Source of the DNA: an uncultured Acetatifactor sp.
GTDB taxonomy: Bacteria > Bacillota > Clostridia > Lachnospirales > Lachnospiraceae
Length of the DNA stretch: 20,620 nucleotides
Assembly (NCBI GenBank): GCA_934402315.1
Contig: CAKRTS010000028.1
Span: 1 to 20,620, forward strand
Direction: 5' to 3'
Within the stretch, counting starts at the first letter, position 1; each line of letters starts with the position of its first letter. The translations under genes were made by a program, and so were the position numbers. Below the pieces are notes generated by a model, which was not told where the DNA came from, searched no databases, and saw only the letters and a program-made list of their open reading frames with translations. Shown here piece after piece: positions 1 through 10,400 of this stretch.

Positions 1-12
1 AGCATAGATTCC

Positions 13-38
13 TTCAGATGTTTCAGATTCGCTTCAGA
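13..38. repeat. three direct TTCAGA repeats
   Basis: The hexamer TTCAGA occurs at 13-18, 22-27 and 33-38, roughly one helical turn apart. It lies beyond the terminator of the amidase gene, at the window edge. Nothing in the window shows whether this is coding or regulatory DNA of the next gene, so the repeat is recorded only as seen. Confidence 0.3.
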
Positions 39-55
39 CACACATTGTGTAAAAG

Positions 56-100
56 AAAAAATGCTTCCAAGGAAAGTATAGCATCCCCGAAGCATTTTTT
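56..100 (-). terminator. bidirectional intrinsic terminator after the amidase gene
   Basis: AAAAAATGCTTC (56-67) pairs perfectly with GAAGCATTTTTT (89-100) around a 21-base loop. Read on the minus strand the hairpin begins 19 bases after the amidase stop codon and ends in a T run that continues to TTTTTTCTTTT. The same hairpin also ends in a T run on the plus strand, so it could stop transcripts from both sides. Confidence 0.8.
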
Positions 101-118
101 CAACTATTTTCTAATCGC

Positions 119-1027
119 CTATGCCCCCGGGTATCCGACGACATCATCCTTCAGCCGCTCCCACGCATCCGGATGCTCCGTGTAGTACAGCGGGCATTTT
201 TTACCACCGCAATCATAGTGCCGCAATATGTCTTCTTTATCAAGTCCATAAGCATCCGTCAGCCATGCAAGAAGCGCAATCAGCGAGTCATAGGTCTCCT
301 GTGTGAAGGAACCGTCCTTCGCCTTAAAACAGCACTCTATGGAAATCGAATCATAATTCCTCGTCTGTACGGCATAACCTATCTCATCCAACGGCAGACA
401 CTGTAAGATTTCTCCGTCATACCCTATGATGAAATGGGAACTGACACTCGCCTGATGCATATCCTTCTGCTGTTCAAAATAGCTCCTGTTCTGGGCGGCA
501 CTCGTGCCGGGATTCGCGGTATAATGCACAAAAATATTGTTCACGGTCTCCAACGGCTCGCCCGGTCTGGAGTATTCATTCGGTGTCAGGAAATCCTCTG
601 TCCAGTCCGGATGTGCATTATATTTCTCCGCCGGAATCCCCTGTATATTACCGGATGCAGGAGCAAAAATTTCCTCCTGTACTTTTTGTATGAAATCAGT
701 ACCCTGCCTTTCTGCCGCCGTACCGGCAATCCCCTTCTTTAAGAGCATCAGTCCAAAAATCAGAATGATTCCGCAGGCAAACAGCCCCACCACCGCACGC
801 TGTCTGCGTACCTGTTTTCTGCGTTTTGCCTGTGCAGCCGCCCGGCTGCCCCCCGGCTGCCTGTGCTGCGGAACTCTTTCGTTTCTATATTGTCTTACAT
901 TTCTCTTTTGCTGTGCAGAAGGAACGGCTTGTCTTCTCCGTTCCTCATAGTCTACCAGATAAGGATTCCTCCTAATATTAATCAGCTCCGGCTCTTCATT
1001 CCGTCTGACCGCGTTACTGCCCTGCAT
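119..1027 (-). CDS. membrane-anchored N-acetylmuramoyl-L-alanine amidase (Amidase_2 fold)
   Basis: This is a predicted zinc amidase that cuts the bond between MurNAc and the stem peptide in peptidoglycan. The 302-residue protein has a basic, Arg/Gln-rich cytoplasmic tail (about 1-77), one membrane segment (about 79-96), an extracellular linker, and an Amidase_2/PGRP-type domain from about 160 to 295. Likely zinc ligands are His168 (in FVHYTA), His270 (in LRHYDC) and Cys278 (in GGKKCP), in the order known for T7 lysozyme-type enzymes. The start at 1027 is supported by AAGAGGGG about 8 bases upstream. It appears monocistronic, with a terminator at 56-100 and the ptsI stem-loop upstream. The membrane anchor makes a house-keeping cell-wall role more likely than a phage endolysin, but the exact substrate is inferred from the family. 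Confidence 0.85.
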   Translation of the reverse strand: MQGSNAVRRNEEPELINIRRNPYLVDYEERRRQAVPSAQQKRNVRQYRNERVPQHRQPGGSRAAAQAKRRKQVRRQRAVVGLFACGIILIFGLMLLKKGIAGTAAERQGTDFIQKVQEEIFAPASGNIQGIPAEKYNAHPDWTEDFLTPNEYSRPGEPLETVNNIFVHYTANPGTSAAQNRSYFEQQKDMHQASVSSHFIIGYDGEILQCLPLDEIGYAVQTRNYDSISIECCFKAKDGSFTQETYDSLIALLAWLTDAYGLDKEDILRHYDCGGKKCPLYYTEHPDAWERLKDDVVGYPGA

Positions 1028-1118
1028 CCTATGTACCCCTCTTGTATTTTATCTAAGGATAATATAAACCAGAATTGTATCAAAGTTGTTTAAATTTTCC
1101 TTAAATTTACACGAAAGG

Positions 1119-1149
1119 AAGACGGCGCCGGTTACCCCAGCGCCGTCTT
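1119..1149 (-). terminator. stem-loop overlapping the ptsI stop codon, probable operon terminator
   Basis: AAGACGGCGC (1119-1128) pairs perfectly with GCGCCGTCTT (1140-1149); the 11-base loop contains the ptsI TAA stop codon. The minus-strand tail (CCTTTCGTG) is only moderately T-rich, so termination efficiency is uncertain. It is the only hairpin seen between the PTS operon and the amidase gene. Confidence 0.55.
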
Positions 1150-2853
1150 AAGATATTCTATAATTTCCTTCTCTGTCCGCATCTGCATACAGCGCTGCGC
1201 GATGTCCTCGGCATCCTTGCGCGAAATGGCTGCCAGAGCCGCCTTCACTCCTGCGTCATTTGCCGCGCTCATGCTCAGCCTTCTCGCTCCCAGCCCCGCC
1301 AGCAGCACCGCTGCTTTCGGATTGCCCGCCATTTCCCCGCAGACACAGATTTCCTTGCCGCGCCGGTTAAATTCTGCGAAAACAAAGGACAGCAGCCGCA
1401 GCATCGCCGGTGACAGATTCTGATAATACCCCGCGGTGCCCGGATTCATGCGATCCGCGGCGCAGACATACTGTGTGAGATCGTTGGAGCCGATGCTTGC
1501 GAAATCGACCTCCTCAGCCGCCAGATCCGCAATCAGCGCTATCGAAGGAACCTCGATCATGATGCCTGTCCTGATATTCGGATCGAATGCAATACCCTTT
1601 TCCGAAAGTGCTTTCTTCGCTGTTTCCAGCTGCTGCTTTGCCCGCGCAATATCCTCCATACCTCCCACCATGGGAAACATGATCTGAAGGCTCCCAAACG
1701 CAGAGGCACGAAGTGCGGCGCGAAGCTGTGTCTGGAACAGCTCCGGCTCGTCAAAGCACAGGCGCAATGCCCTCTTCCCGAGAAATGGATTTTCCTCCTT
1801 CGGCAGCTCCATATAGGGAAGCGTCTTATCGCCGCCGATGTCCAGCGTCCGCAACGTCACCGTATGTCCGTTTGCGTGCTCGACTACCCGGCGGTATGCC
1901 GAAAACTGCGCCTCTTCATCGGGAAGCTCCGATGCCTCCATGTACAAAAATTCTGTCCGCAACAACCCGATAAAGTCAAAACGGTCTCCCGGCATATCAA
2001 ATTCCGTTCCGCCGATATTCATGCCAAGCAAAAGCTTTGTTCCGTCCGCCATAACAGCAGGCCGGTCACGGTACCGCTCTTCCTTTGCCCTCTCCGCAAG
2101 GAAACCGCGCCTTTTTTCCCCGAACGCCTCCATCCTCTCCGGTGTCGGCTCCGGGAACAGCTCGCCGCTTATGGCATCCATGGCGAGCAGACTCCCTTCC
2201 TTTATGAGGGACACTGCATTTTCCACGCCGAGTATCGCCGGAATCTGAAAGCTCCTCGCCAGAATCGCCGAGTGGGAATTCGTTCCGCCCGTCTCGGTCA
2301 CAATGCCTTTGACATGTGCTCTGTCCATCGTCGCGGTATCGCTCGGGCGCAGGTCATGTGCCACAATGATGACATCCTCGCAGAGCATCGACAGATCCTT
2401 CGCCTTTTTCCCCATACACAGGCGAAGCAGACGGTCGCGTACATCATACAGATCCGCCGCCCTCTCCGCAATCAACGGATCTGCAACACCTGCCAACAGC
2501 TCCGCAAACTGCCCATACACCTTGTCAATCGCAGCAGCTGCGTTCTGTCGGTCAACCGTTATCGCATGTCGTATCTCCGCAAGGACTTCCTCATCATCAA
2601 GGATCTCCCTGTGCGCGGCAAAAATTTTTGCTTTTGAGGCATCCTCCACACCAAGCCTTTCACACAGCTCATCCAACTCTGCCTTTGCCTGTGTACATAC
2701 CCTCTCAAAAATGCCAAGCTGCTCCTGCTCGCCTCCCGCCGCGACCGCTTCCTCCGACACATGGATATCCAACGGCTGGTAGATGTATGCCTTTGCAAGT
2801 GCAATTCCCGGCGACACCGGTTTTCCCCGCAAAATCTCTCTCTCTGTGTCCAT
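1132..2853 (-). CDS. ptsI: PTS Enzyme I, phosphoenolpyruvate-protein phosphotransferase
   Basis: This cytoplasmic enzyme takes phosphate from PEP and passes it to HPr. With the start at 2853 the protein has 573 residues, the normal family length. The ATG at 2853 is preferred over one at 2892 because it has AGAGGAG about 8 bases upstream, gives the usual N-terminus, and does not overlap the HPr gene (stop at 2870-2872). The phosphorylated histidine is His194 in GGTNSHSAILAR. The PEP-binding barrel carries the motif IGSNDLTQY (about 454-462) and the catalytic Cys505 in CVCGEMAG. It is the last gene of the PTS operon, 16 bases after HPr. Placing it inside a sugar-specific operon is less usual than a separate ptsHI locus. 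Confidence 0.96.
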   Translation of the reverse strand: MDTEREILRGKPVSPGIALAKAYIYQPLDIHVSEEAVAAGGEQEQLGIFERVCTQAKAELDELCERLGVEDASKAKIFAAHREILDDEEVLAEIRHAITVDRQNAAAAIDKVYGQFAELLAGVADPLIAERAADLYDVRDRLLRLCMGKKAKDLSMLCEDVIIVAHDLRPSDTATMDRAHVKGIVTETGGTNSHSAILARSFQIPAILGVENAVSLIKEGSLLAMDAISGELFPEPTPERMEAFGEKRRGFLAERAKEERYRDRPAVMADGTKLLLGMNIGGTEFDMPGDRFDFIGLLRTEFLYMEASELPDEEAQFSAYRRVVEHANGHTVTLRTLDIGGDKTLPYMELPKEENPFLGKRALRLCFDEPELFQTQLRAALRASAFGSLQIMFPMVGGMEDIARAKQQLETAKKALSEKGIAFDPNIRTGIMIEVPSIALIADLAAEEVDFASIGSNDLTQYVCAADRMNPGTAGYYQNLSPAMLRLLSFVFAEFNRRGKEICVCGEMAGNPKAAVLLAGLGARRLSMSAANDAGVKAALAAISRKDAEDIAQRCMQMRTEKEIIEYLKTALG

Positions 2854-2869
2854 GCTACACGCTCCTCTG

Positions 2870-3136
2870 TTATTCTCCAAAGCCGCTCTCAATCAGGGCG
2901 CTCAGTTCCGCCACTGCCTGCTCCTCATCCGCTCCATCCGCTGCAATCTCGATTTTCGTCCCCTGTCCGATACCCTCTGCGAGAATACGGAGCACCGACT
3001 TCGCGTTGACCGGTTCTCCGCCCTCCTTGCAGATGGTGACATTGCTCTCATATTTTTTCGCCGCGAGCACAAAGTCTGATGCCGGTCGTGCATGCAGACC
3101 GGTTTTATTCACGATCTCTACCTGTTTCTTAGTCAT
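2870..3136 (-). CDS. ptsH: HPr phosphocarrier protein
   Basis: HPr shuttles phosphate from Enzyme I to the IIA domains. The 88-residue protein has the active-site His15 in KTGLHARPAS and ends at a TAA 16 bases before ptsI. The start at 3136 follows a strong GGGAGG; an upstream in-frame start at 3181 would add 15 unusual residues and overlap the GH1 gene. The HPr-kinase serine position is present as Ser47 (in NAKSVLR), one residue later than Ser46 of Bacillus HPr. The residues after it are V-L-R-I-L, whereas Bacillus has I-M-G-V-M, so regulation by Ser phosphorylation is possible but not certain. Confidence 0.95.
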   Translation of the reverse strand: MTKKQVEIVNKTGLHARPASDFVLAAKKYESNVTICKEGGEPVNAKSVLRILAEGIGQGTKIEIAADGADEEQAVAELSALIESGFGE

Positions 3137-3177
3137 ACTGCCTCCCTTCCCGGATGTCCCGCACAAGGCTTCCGGCC

Positions 3178-5942
<2,765 letters not shown>

Positions 5943-5962
5943 ACCCTTCTCCTTCCTTTCTA

Positions 5963-6268
5963 TTACAGCGTGTTATACAGGTCATCGACCTGCTTCATAA
6001 TGTTCTGCACATTGCCGATGGCATAATCATATGCCGCAACAACAGCGATCGGCATCTGCGTATTCTGCTCGATCTCCGCCTTCTTGTAGGAAACCTGCGG
6101 TCCGAGCAGAATGACATCATAATTTTTGCACACATCCTCATACGCGGACATCCCCACCGCATCAATCTGAAGCTCTATCCCGTTCTCCTCGGCATACTTC
6201 TCCATCTTTTTCATCAGAATTCCGGTGGACATACCGCCCGCACAAATCAACAATACCTTCCTTTCCAT
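5963..6268 (-). CDS. PTS lactose/cellobiose-family IIB
   Basis: This small cytoplasmic subunit passes phosphate from IIA to the incoming sugar at IIC. It has 101 residues and begins with the phosphocysteine loop: Cys9 in LLICAGGMSTG, close to Cys10 of the cellobiose IIB family. GGGAGG lies 6-7 bases ahead of the start. It lies between IIA and IIC with gaps of 15 and 20 bases, so all three are surely co-transcribed. Confidence 0.93.
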   Translation of the reverse strand: MERKVLLICAGGMSTGILMKKMEKYAEENGIELQIDAVGMSAYEDVCKNYDVILLGPQVSYKKAEIEQNTQMPIAVVAAYDYAIGNVQNIMKQVDDLYNTL

Positions 6269-6283
6269 CCTGTTACCTCCCTT

Positions 6284-6607
6284 CTATTTTCTGTCTTTAT
6301 ACAGACAGATCATCTCTTTGATCAGATCCGTCGCAAGCGCACTCCCCATCAGATGATCCTGCGCATGGCAGAGCAGAATGCTTACCCGCTCCACCTGCCC
6401 GGATGCGTCCAGCTGCAACAGCTCCCTGTGGGATTCATGCGCTGTCTGCATGCTCGCGGAAGCCTTTTCCATAAGCTCCTCCGCTGCAGCAAATTCTCCC
6501 TTTTTCGCCGCCTCCAGCGCCGCAAACGCAAGGGAACGCGCTTCGCCCGAGTTTGCGATAATCATCATGGAAATTTCCTCCAGCTTTTCCTGTAACTTCT
6601 CGTCCAT
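6284..6607 (-). CDS. PTS lactose/cellobiose-family IIA
   Basis: This trimeric, helical IIA subunit is phosphorylated by HPr and hands phosphate to IIB. The 107-residue protein contains the family signature HAQDHLM: His81 is the expected phospho-site and Asp84 the metal-binding aspartate of the trimer core. A strong GGAGG precedes the start at 6607. The gene begins only 14 bases after the stop codon of the LevR-like regulator, which leaves no room for a separate promoter in the gap. Confidence 0.93.
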   Translation of the reverse strand: MDEKLQEKLEEISMMIIANSGEARSLAFAALEAAKKGEFAAAEELMEKASASMQTAHESHRELLQLDASGQVERVSILLCHAQDHLMGSALATDLIKEMICLYKDRK

Positions 6608-6621
6608 ATGTTCCTCCTCTC

Positions 6622-9165
6622 CTACAATTGATAGATAATCGTCAATATGTTAGCAATTTCGTCATCGTTGATAATAATACGGAATGTCCGTTCCAGCGGC
6701 TTCACAATTTTCAACAGCTGCCGGAATTCCTTTTCATATTTCATCAGAACCGCCTTCTTTTTCGGGTTGGCCGCCACCGGCTCCTTTCCTTGCAGCCGGT
6801 CAATACAGCACGCAATGTGTATGAGCAGCCCCGCCTCTGCATCAAGCGTCAGTTCGCCGAGTGTGTCATTCATCTCGCGCATTACTTCCGGCAGCACCTT
6901 TTTCAGCTTCGTCATGTCCGTGTGGACAAGCTGCTCCTCCAAGTAGTCAAACATTGCTTCATAGTCGATGCGTGTCTTTGCCTCCTTCTCAAGACTCAGC
7001 AGCTTCGGCAGATGCTCCTTCCTTGTACCGAAGACCTCGCTGATGGAAATAAACGGAATAGAAAAGAGCTTTGGATCAAAGGTTCCGATTACGCAGCGGA
7101 TAATTCCGCTCTCCATCAGATGTCTCAGACTACCTTCCAGCACTGTCCTGTCCGATATGGACAACGGCACAACCTCCGTATCCTGAAGCTGCCCGTAGCG
7201 CTCAATATAATTTTTCAGCTCCTCCGCTCCGCCCTTTCCGGTCGTGCAGAGCGTCACAATATAGCTTCTGCACCAGCCTCCCGGCGCGCCGATTCCCTTT
7301 ACCGCATACCGTAGCAGCCGGTCGGGATCATCCTCCGTCAACGTGCGTCTGGCAAGCTCAATGCCAAGCGTTGCAACCGGCATTGGAATCTGCCGGATCA
7401 GTATGTTCAGTTCACCCTCCAGCTGCGTCAGCATCTCACCGAGGAAGCTGCTGTCATAGAGGACAAGAACGCCCTTTCCCTGTTCGATCGTCGCAAGATA
7501 CTCCTTCAGCTTCCGATACAGCTCGGCGGATGCCCTTTCACAGGTAATTTCAAAGGAGAAAACATTGTCAAGCTGAGTCACTCCGCTGATCGTCTTCGCA
7601 ATGGCTGACGCAATCCCTTCACCGTAAAAGGCAAGCAGCAGAACCAGTCTTCCCGTCCGGGCCGTCTCCGGCTCCCGGGCACACAGAAACATGGAAAGGA
7701 AAAGCACCTCCTCCACCGGAAATGCAACCTGAAATGTTTTCGTGATCTGTTCAGCCAGTTCCTCCCCCAGAAGATATTCTGCCTTGTGGTAAACCAGCAT
7801 CTCCGCAAGCCGCTTTTTATCCGGCTGCCCCATCTCCCGTTTCCCGTTTACGGCTGAGTTGATATGCAGACAAAGACCATAGAGCACTGAGTTCGAGAAG
7901 CTCCGGTCCAGCTCGTGCTCCGCATGTCGGAGGAACTCCTCTACAATGCCGATCAGCCGTGCATCCACGAGCATCTCAAGCTGTTTCTTGTCCGCCACAT
8001 CGCACACCAGCTTCTTCTGGTATTCCCCGAATGCACGCTCCACCTCAACACTCAGCAGCATGTTGATCTCGTCTTCCCCCAGCCCGGTAGCCTTCAGCTC
8101 CGATGCCTTCTTATTCAGCCGATCATACAGGGTACCATCCTCCGGACGGCTGACGCTGACCTTGTCACCGTCAAAGAGAAACCTCTGATCGAAGTCTATC
8201 ATTGCGTCCGCTTCTTTGCGGTACTGCAGAAGCCCCCTTCGGACATTGTTGGAGAAATCACTCACGAAAAGAGCTATCTCCCCGTCGTTTCTGTACTCTC
8301 TCACATAGGCGTTGGCGCAGCCGATCTTAATGTCACCGGTCAGCTGGTAGTAATTCGCCTCACATTCATACAGAAGCAGGCAGCTCATCAGTTCCCCGCG
8401 CACCACCAGCGGCCTCTGTATCCTCACCGCCTCCTTGGAAAACAACCGCTTGATCATCTCCATGCGCTCTGCGAGCGGCCGTTGCGCCAATGTGGGCAGC
8501 TCCAGCTGTACGGGAAATTCCGCCAGAAACTCATCCGCAAGCTGTTCTCTGTCCGTGCAGCTTACCAGAACCGCATAATTCCGCATGGGAGACTGAATGT
8601 ATTCCAGCACCTTCTTGCGGGCCCTGCTGCTCAAAAACTGAACATTGTCCAGAAATACCACACCGTTTTCCGCCGTCCTCCAGATTTCCTCCAGCTCCGT
8701 CTCCAGCCTGTCGTTAGACAGATAATCATGACAGTCGATATGCAGATACGGTGCCTCCCCGTCAATAATGCCTCGATCGACCGCAAAGCGGTACATACGC
8801 TTCGCCAGTCTGCTCTTTCCTGTACCCCTCGCGCCGATCAGCAGTGTGTTCAGGCTTCTCTGCGGATAGAGGACAGCCGCCTTGGCAAGCTGAATCACTC
8901 TCTTCAGGCTTCCCTCACAGCCGATCAGGTCGGAAAAGCAATCTCCCGCCCGCTCCTTCCCACCATCTATTGTACGGTAGAGTACCGGCCGCCCCTCCGA
9001 CTTGCAGATCCTGCTCTCCTTGACGAGCTGGTTCAGAATGCTGCTGACATTTGTCCGTTGGAGCTCCATCGCCTCCGCAATGTATACAGTGGAAACGCCG
9101 GCCTCATTCTCGCCTTCAGAATGAAGCCTGATAAAGTCATATACCTTTTCTTTATTTGATTTCAT
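6622..9165 (-). CDS. LevR-like PRD transcription regulator with degenerate AAA+ domain
   Basis: Probable regulator of the PTS operon it leads. Domains in order: winged helix (about 1-66), AAA+ (about 79-250), PRD1 (about 400-495), IIA-Man-like (about 505-610), IIB-like (about 630-720, Cys640), PRD2 (about 735-847). This is LevR/CelR architecture, though 847 residues is short (Bacillus LevR is over 900). Walker A is intact (GARGTGKS, 111-118). The GAFTGA loop region is missing: HIDCHDYLSNDRLE runs into IWRTAENGVVFLDN. Walker B has Asn174 for the usual Glu, and the FRRRIP-like arginine segment is replaced by EFLAEFP (212-218). PRD1 keeps His434 but has Phe493 at its usual second His; the IIA-like domain has Tyr514 for its His; PRD2 keeps His783. 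Sigma-54 activation therefore looks lost. AAGGAG lies 9 bases before the start. Confidence 0.88.
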   Translation of the reverse strand: MKSNKEKVYDFIRLHSEGENEAGVSTVYIAEAMELQRTNVSSILNQLVKESRICKSEGRPVLYRTIDGGKERAGDCFSDLIGCEGSLKRVIQLAKAAVLYPQRSLNTLLIGARGTGKSRLAKRMYRFAVDRGIIDGEAPYLHIDCHDYLSNDRLETELEEIWRTAENGVVFLDNVQFLSSRARKKVLEYIQSPMRNYAVLVSCTDREQLADEFLAEFPVQLELPTLAQRPLAERMEMIKRLFSKEAVRIQRPLVVRGELMSCLLLYECEANYYQLTGDIKIGCANAYVREYRNDGEIALFVSDFSNNVRRGLLQYRKEADAMIDFDQRFLFDGDKVSVSRPEDGTLYDRLNKKASELKATGLGEDEINMLLSVEVERAFGEYQKKLVCDVADKKQLEMLVDARLIGIVEEFLRHAEHELDRSFSNSVLYGLCLHINSAVNGKREMGQPDKKRLAEMLVYHKAEYLLGEELAEQITKTFQVAFPVEEVLFLSMFLCAREPETARTGRLVLLLAFYGEGIASAIAKTISGVTQLDNVFSFEITCERASAELYRKLKEYLATIEQGKGVLVLYDSSFLGEMLTQLEGELNILIRQIPMPVATLGIELARRTLTEDDPDRLLRYAVKGIGAPGGWCRSYIVTLCTTGKGGAEELKNYIERYGQLQDTEVVPLSISDRTVLEGSLRHLMESGIIRCVIGTFDPKLFSIPFISISEVFGTRKEHLPKLLSLEKEAKTRIDYEAMFDYLEEQLVHTDMTKLKKVLPEVMREMNDTLGELTLDAEAGLLIHIACCIDRLQGKEPVAANPKKKAVLMKYEKEFRQLLKIVKPLERTFRIIINDDEIANILTIIYQL

Positions 9166-9178
9166 AAATACCTTCTCC

Positions 9179-9192
9179 TTAGTGTATACTAA
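9179..9192. promoter_or_regulatory. palindrome over the levR-like leader, possible operator
   Basis: TTAGT (9179-9183) and ACTAA (9188-9192) form a perfect 5-base inverted repeat around four bases. The site lies between the predicted transcription start and the ribosome binding site of the regulator gene and contains one AGTGTATA copy. A protein bound here could block transcription or translation, so auto-repression is possible. This is inference from position. Confidence 0.35.
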
Positions 9193-9197
9193 AGAAA

Positions 9198-9226
9198 ATT
9201 ATACGCTTTATACAATGCAAAATCTA
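9198..9226 (-). promoter_or_regulatory. sigma-70-type promoter of the beta-glucoside PTS operon
   Basis: On the minus strand, TAGATT (9226-9221) is followed after 17 bases by a perfect TATAAT (9203-9198), giving a start of transcription near 9191 and a leader of about 25 bases to the regulator ATG. I found no GG-N10-GC sigma-54 element in this region. Confidence 0.5.
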
Positions 9227-9372
9227 TCATTTTCCTTCTCTGCCGTCAAACCGGACAGTGTATAGGTTTCAGCAAAATAATGTATAAATCAGGGAATTTG
9301 AAATGGCATGAGAGGCATCCCGGAATCATAGATTTACTCTTTGAAAGAATGCAGCCCCGGGCAAAGAATGCA

Positions 9373-9400
9373 GAAAGCCGCACAAAACTGCGCGGCTTTC
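9373..9400 (-). terminator. terminator of the transketolase operon
   Basis: GAAAGCCGC (9373-9381) pairs perfectly with GCGGCTTTC (9392-9400) around a 10-base loop. It begins 55 bases after the transketolase C-subunit stop. The minus-strand tail TGCATTCTTTG is only partly T-rich. Confidence 0.65.
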
Positions 9401-9455
9401 CTGAATAGTGTATAAGTTTTTATAAAAAGATTCTGAAGTGTATTACTTTCGCGTT

Positions 9456-10400
9456 TTACAGAAATGCCTTTACAGATTTGTAAACGCCCTCTGCATCCAG
9501 ACCGTACTTGGCAACCAGCGCTGCTGCGGAACCGGACTCACCGAAGACATCCTGCATACCGATCTTCTTAACCGGTGTGGGCAGCTTCTCGGACAGGCAG
9601 TCGCAGACAGCGCTTCCAAGTCCGCCGATCACGGAGTGCTCCTCAACGGTTACGACCTTGCCGGTCTTCTTTGCACTGTTGAGAATGATCTCCTCGTCAA
9701 GAGGCTTGATGGTGCAGATGCTGATAACCTCAGCGTCAACTCCGTCTGCTGCCAGCTTCTCAGCTGCGCCCAGAGCGGAATCCACACAGATTCCGGTAGC
9801 GACGATCGTGACATCCTTGCCCTCGCGGACAACGGTTCCCTTGCCGATCTCGAATTTATAGTCAGGCTTATCGTTGATTACCGGAACAGCGGCACGCCCG
9901 AATCTGATGTAGACAGGCCCGTCGTATTCCAGTGCAGCGCGTACAGCCGCCTTTGCCTCCACATCATCTGCGGGGCACATAACAACCATTCCCGGAATCG
10001 TTCTCATCAGCGCGATGTCCTCATTACACTGATGGGTAGCGCCGTCCTCACCGACAGTGATGCCCGCATGGGTAGCGCCAATCTTTACGTTAAGATGCGG
10101 ATAACCGATAGAGTTGCGAACCTGCTCAAAAGCACGTCCTGCCGCAAACATAGCGAAGGAGCTTACAAAAGGGATCTTACCAACCAGAGACAGACCTGCT
10201 GCCACACCCATCATATTGCTCTCTGCGATACCGCAGTCGATATGGCGGTCAGGATATGCTTTCTTAAAAATACCAGTCTTGGTAGCTGCTGCAAGGTCAG
10301 CATCCAGCACTACCAGATTCGGGAACTCTTCTGCCAGTTCCTTCAGAGCGTTTCCGTAGCTTTCACGGGTTGCGATCTTTTTCACCGTATTCTCTGCCAT
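9456..10400 (-). CDS. tkt: transketolase, C-terminal subunit (pyrimidine-binding and C-terminal domains)
   Basis: This is the second half of a split transketolase, which moves two-carbon units between pentose, tetrose and hexose phosphates. The 314 residues hold the thiamine-diphosphate pyrimidine-binding domain (about 1-170) with the catalytic glutamate Glu60 in CGIAESNM, and the C-terminal domain with EEHSVIGGLGSA. The start at 10400 overlaps the TAA of the N-terminal subunit by one base (TAATG), with AGGTGA just upstream, so the halves are made by coupled translation. Split transketolases are common in Clostridia. Its place after the arabinose genes fits disposal of xylulose-5-P, although it may serve general pentose metabolism too. 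Confidence 0.95.
   Translation of the reverse strand: MAENTVKKIATRESYGNALKELAEEFPNLVVLDADLAAATKTGIFKKAYPDRHIDCGIAESNMMGVAAGLSLVGKIPFVSSFAMFAAGRAFEQVRNSIGYPHLNVKIGATHAGITVGEDGATHQCNEDIALMRTIPGMVVMCPADDVEAKAAVRAALEYDGPVYIRFGRAAVPVINDKPDYKFEIGKGTVVREGKDVTIVATGICVDSALGAAEKLAADGVDAEVISICTIKPLDEEIILNSAKKTGKVVTVEEHSVIGGLGSAVCDCLSEKLPTPVKKIGMQDVFGESGSAAALVAKYGLDAEGVYKSVKAFL

Larger units (their letters stand above)
9181..9444 (+). repeat. five dispersed AGTGTATA-like direct repeats upstream of the levR-like gene
   Basis: AGTGTATA is found at 9181-9188, 9257-9264 and 9407-9414, AGTGTATT at 9437-9444 and AATGTATA at 9279-9286, all in the same orientation. Most are followed by two bases and then TTT or a near match (GGTTTC, AGTTTT, ACTTTC). 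They fill the 290-base region between the transketolase stop and the regulator start. They look like binding sites for the local regulator, in the manner of upstream activating sequences, but no binding motif for this family member is known to me. Confidence 0.45.

Noticed and set aside
119..1027. amidase as phage endolysin
   Set aside because: It has a basic cytoplasmic tail and a membrane anchor, and no holin or phage gene is nearby.
7915..9159. 414-codon open frame on the plus strand
   Set aside because: It is antisense to the LevR-like regulator and shows no domain or ribosome binding site evidence.
9304..9318. TGGCATGAGAGGC as a possible sigma-54 promoter
   Set aside because: It is on the plus strand, facing away from the regulator, and the GG and GC pairs are 8 bases apart, not 10. 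A minus-strand GG...GC pair near 9320 has a gap of 11 and no TTGC.
9446..9465. TGTAAAACGCG as a catabolite-response (cre) site
   Set aside because: The central CG is one base out of register with the cre consensus, and the segment overlaps the transketolase stop codon.
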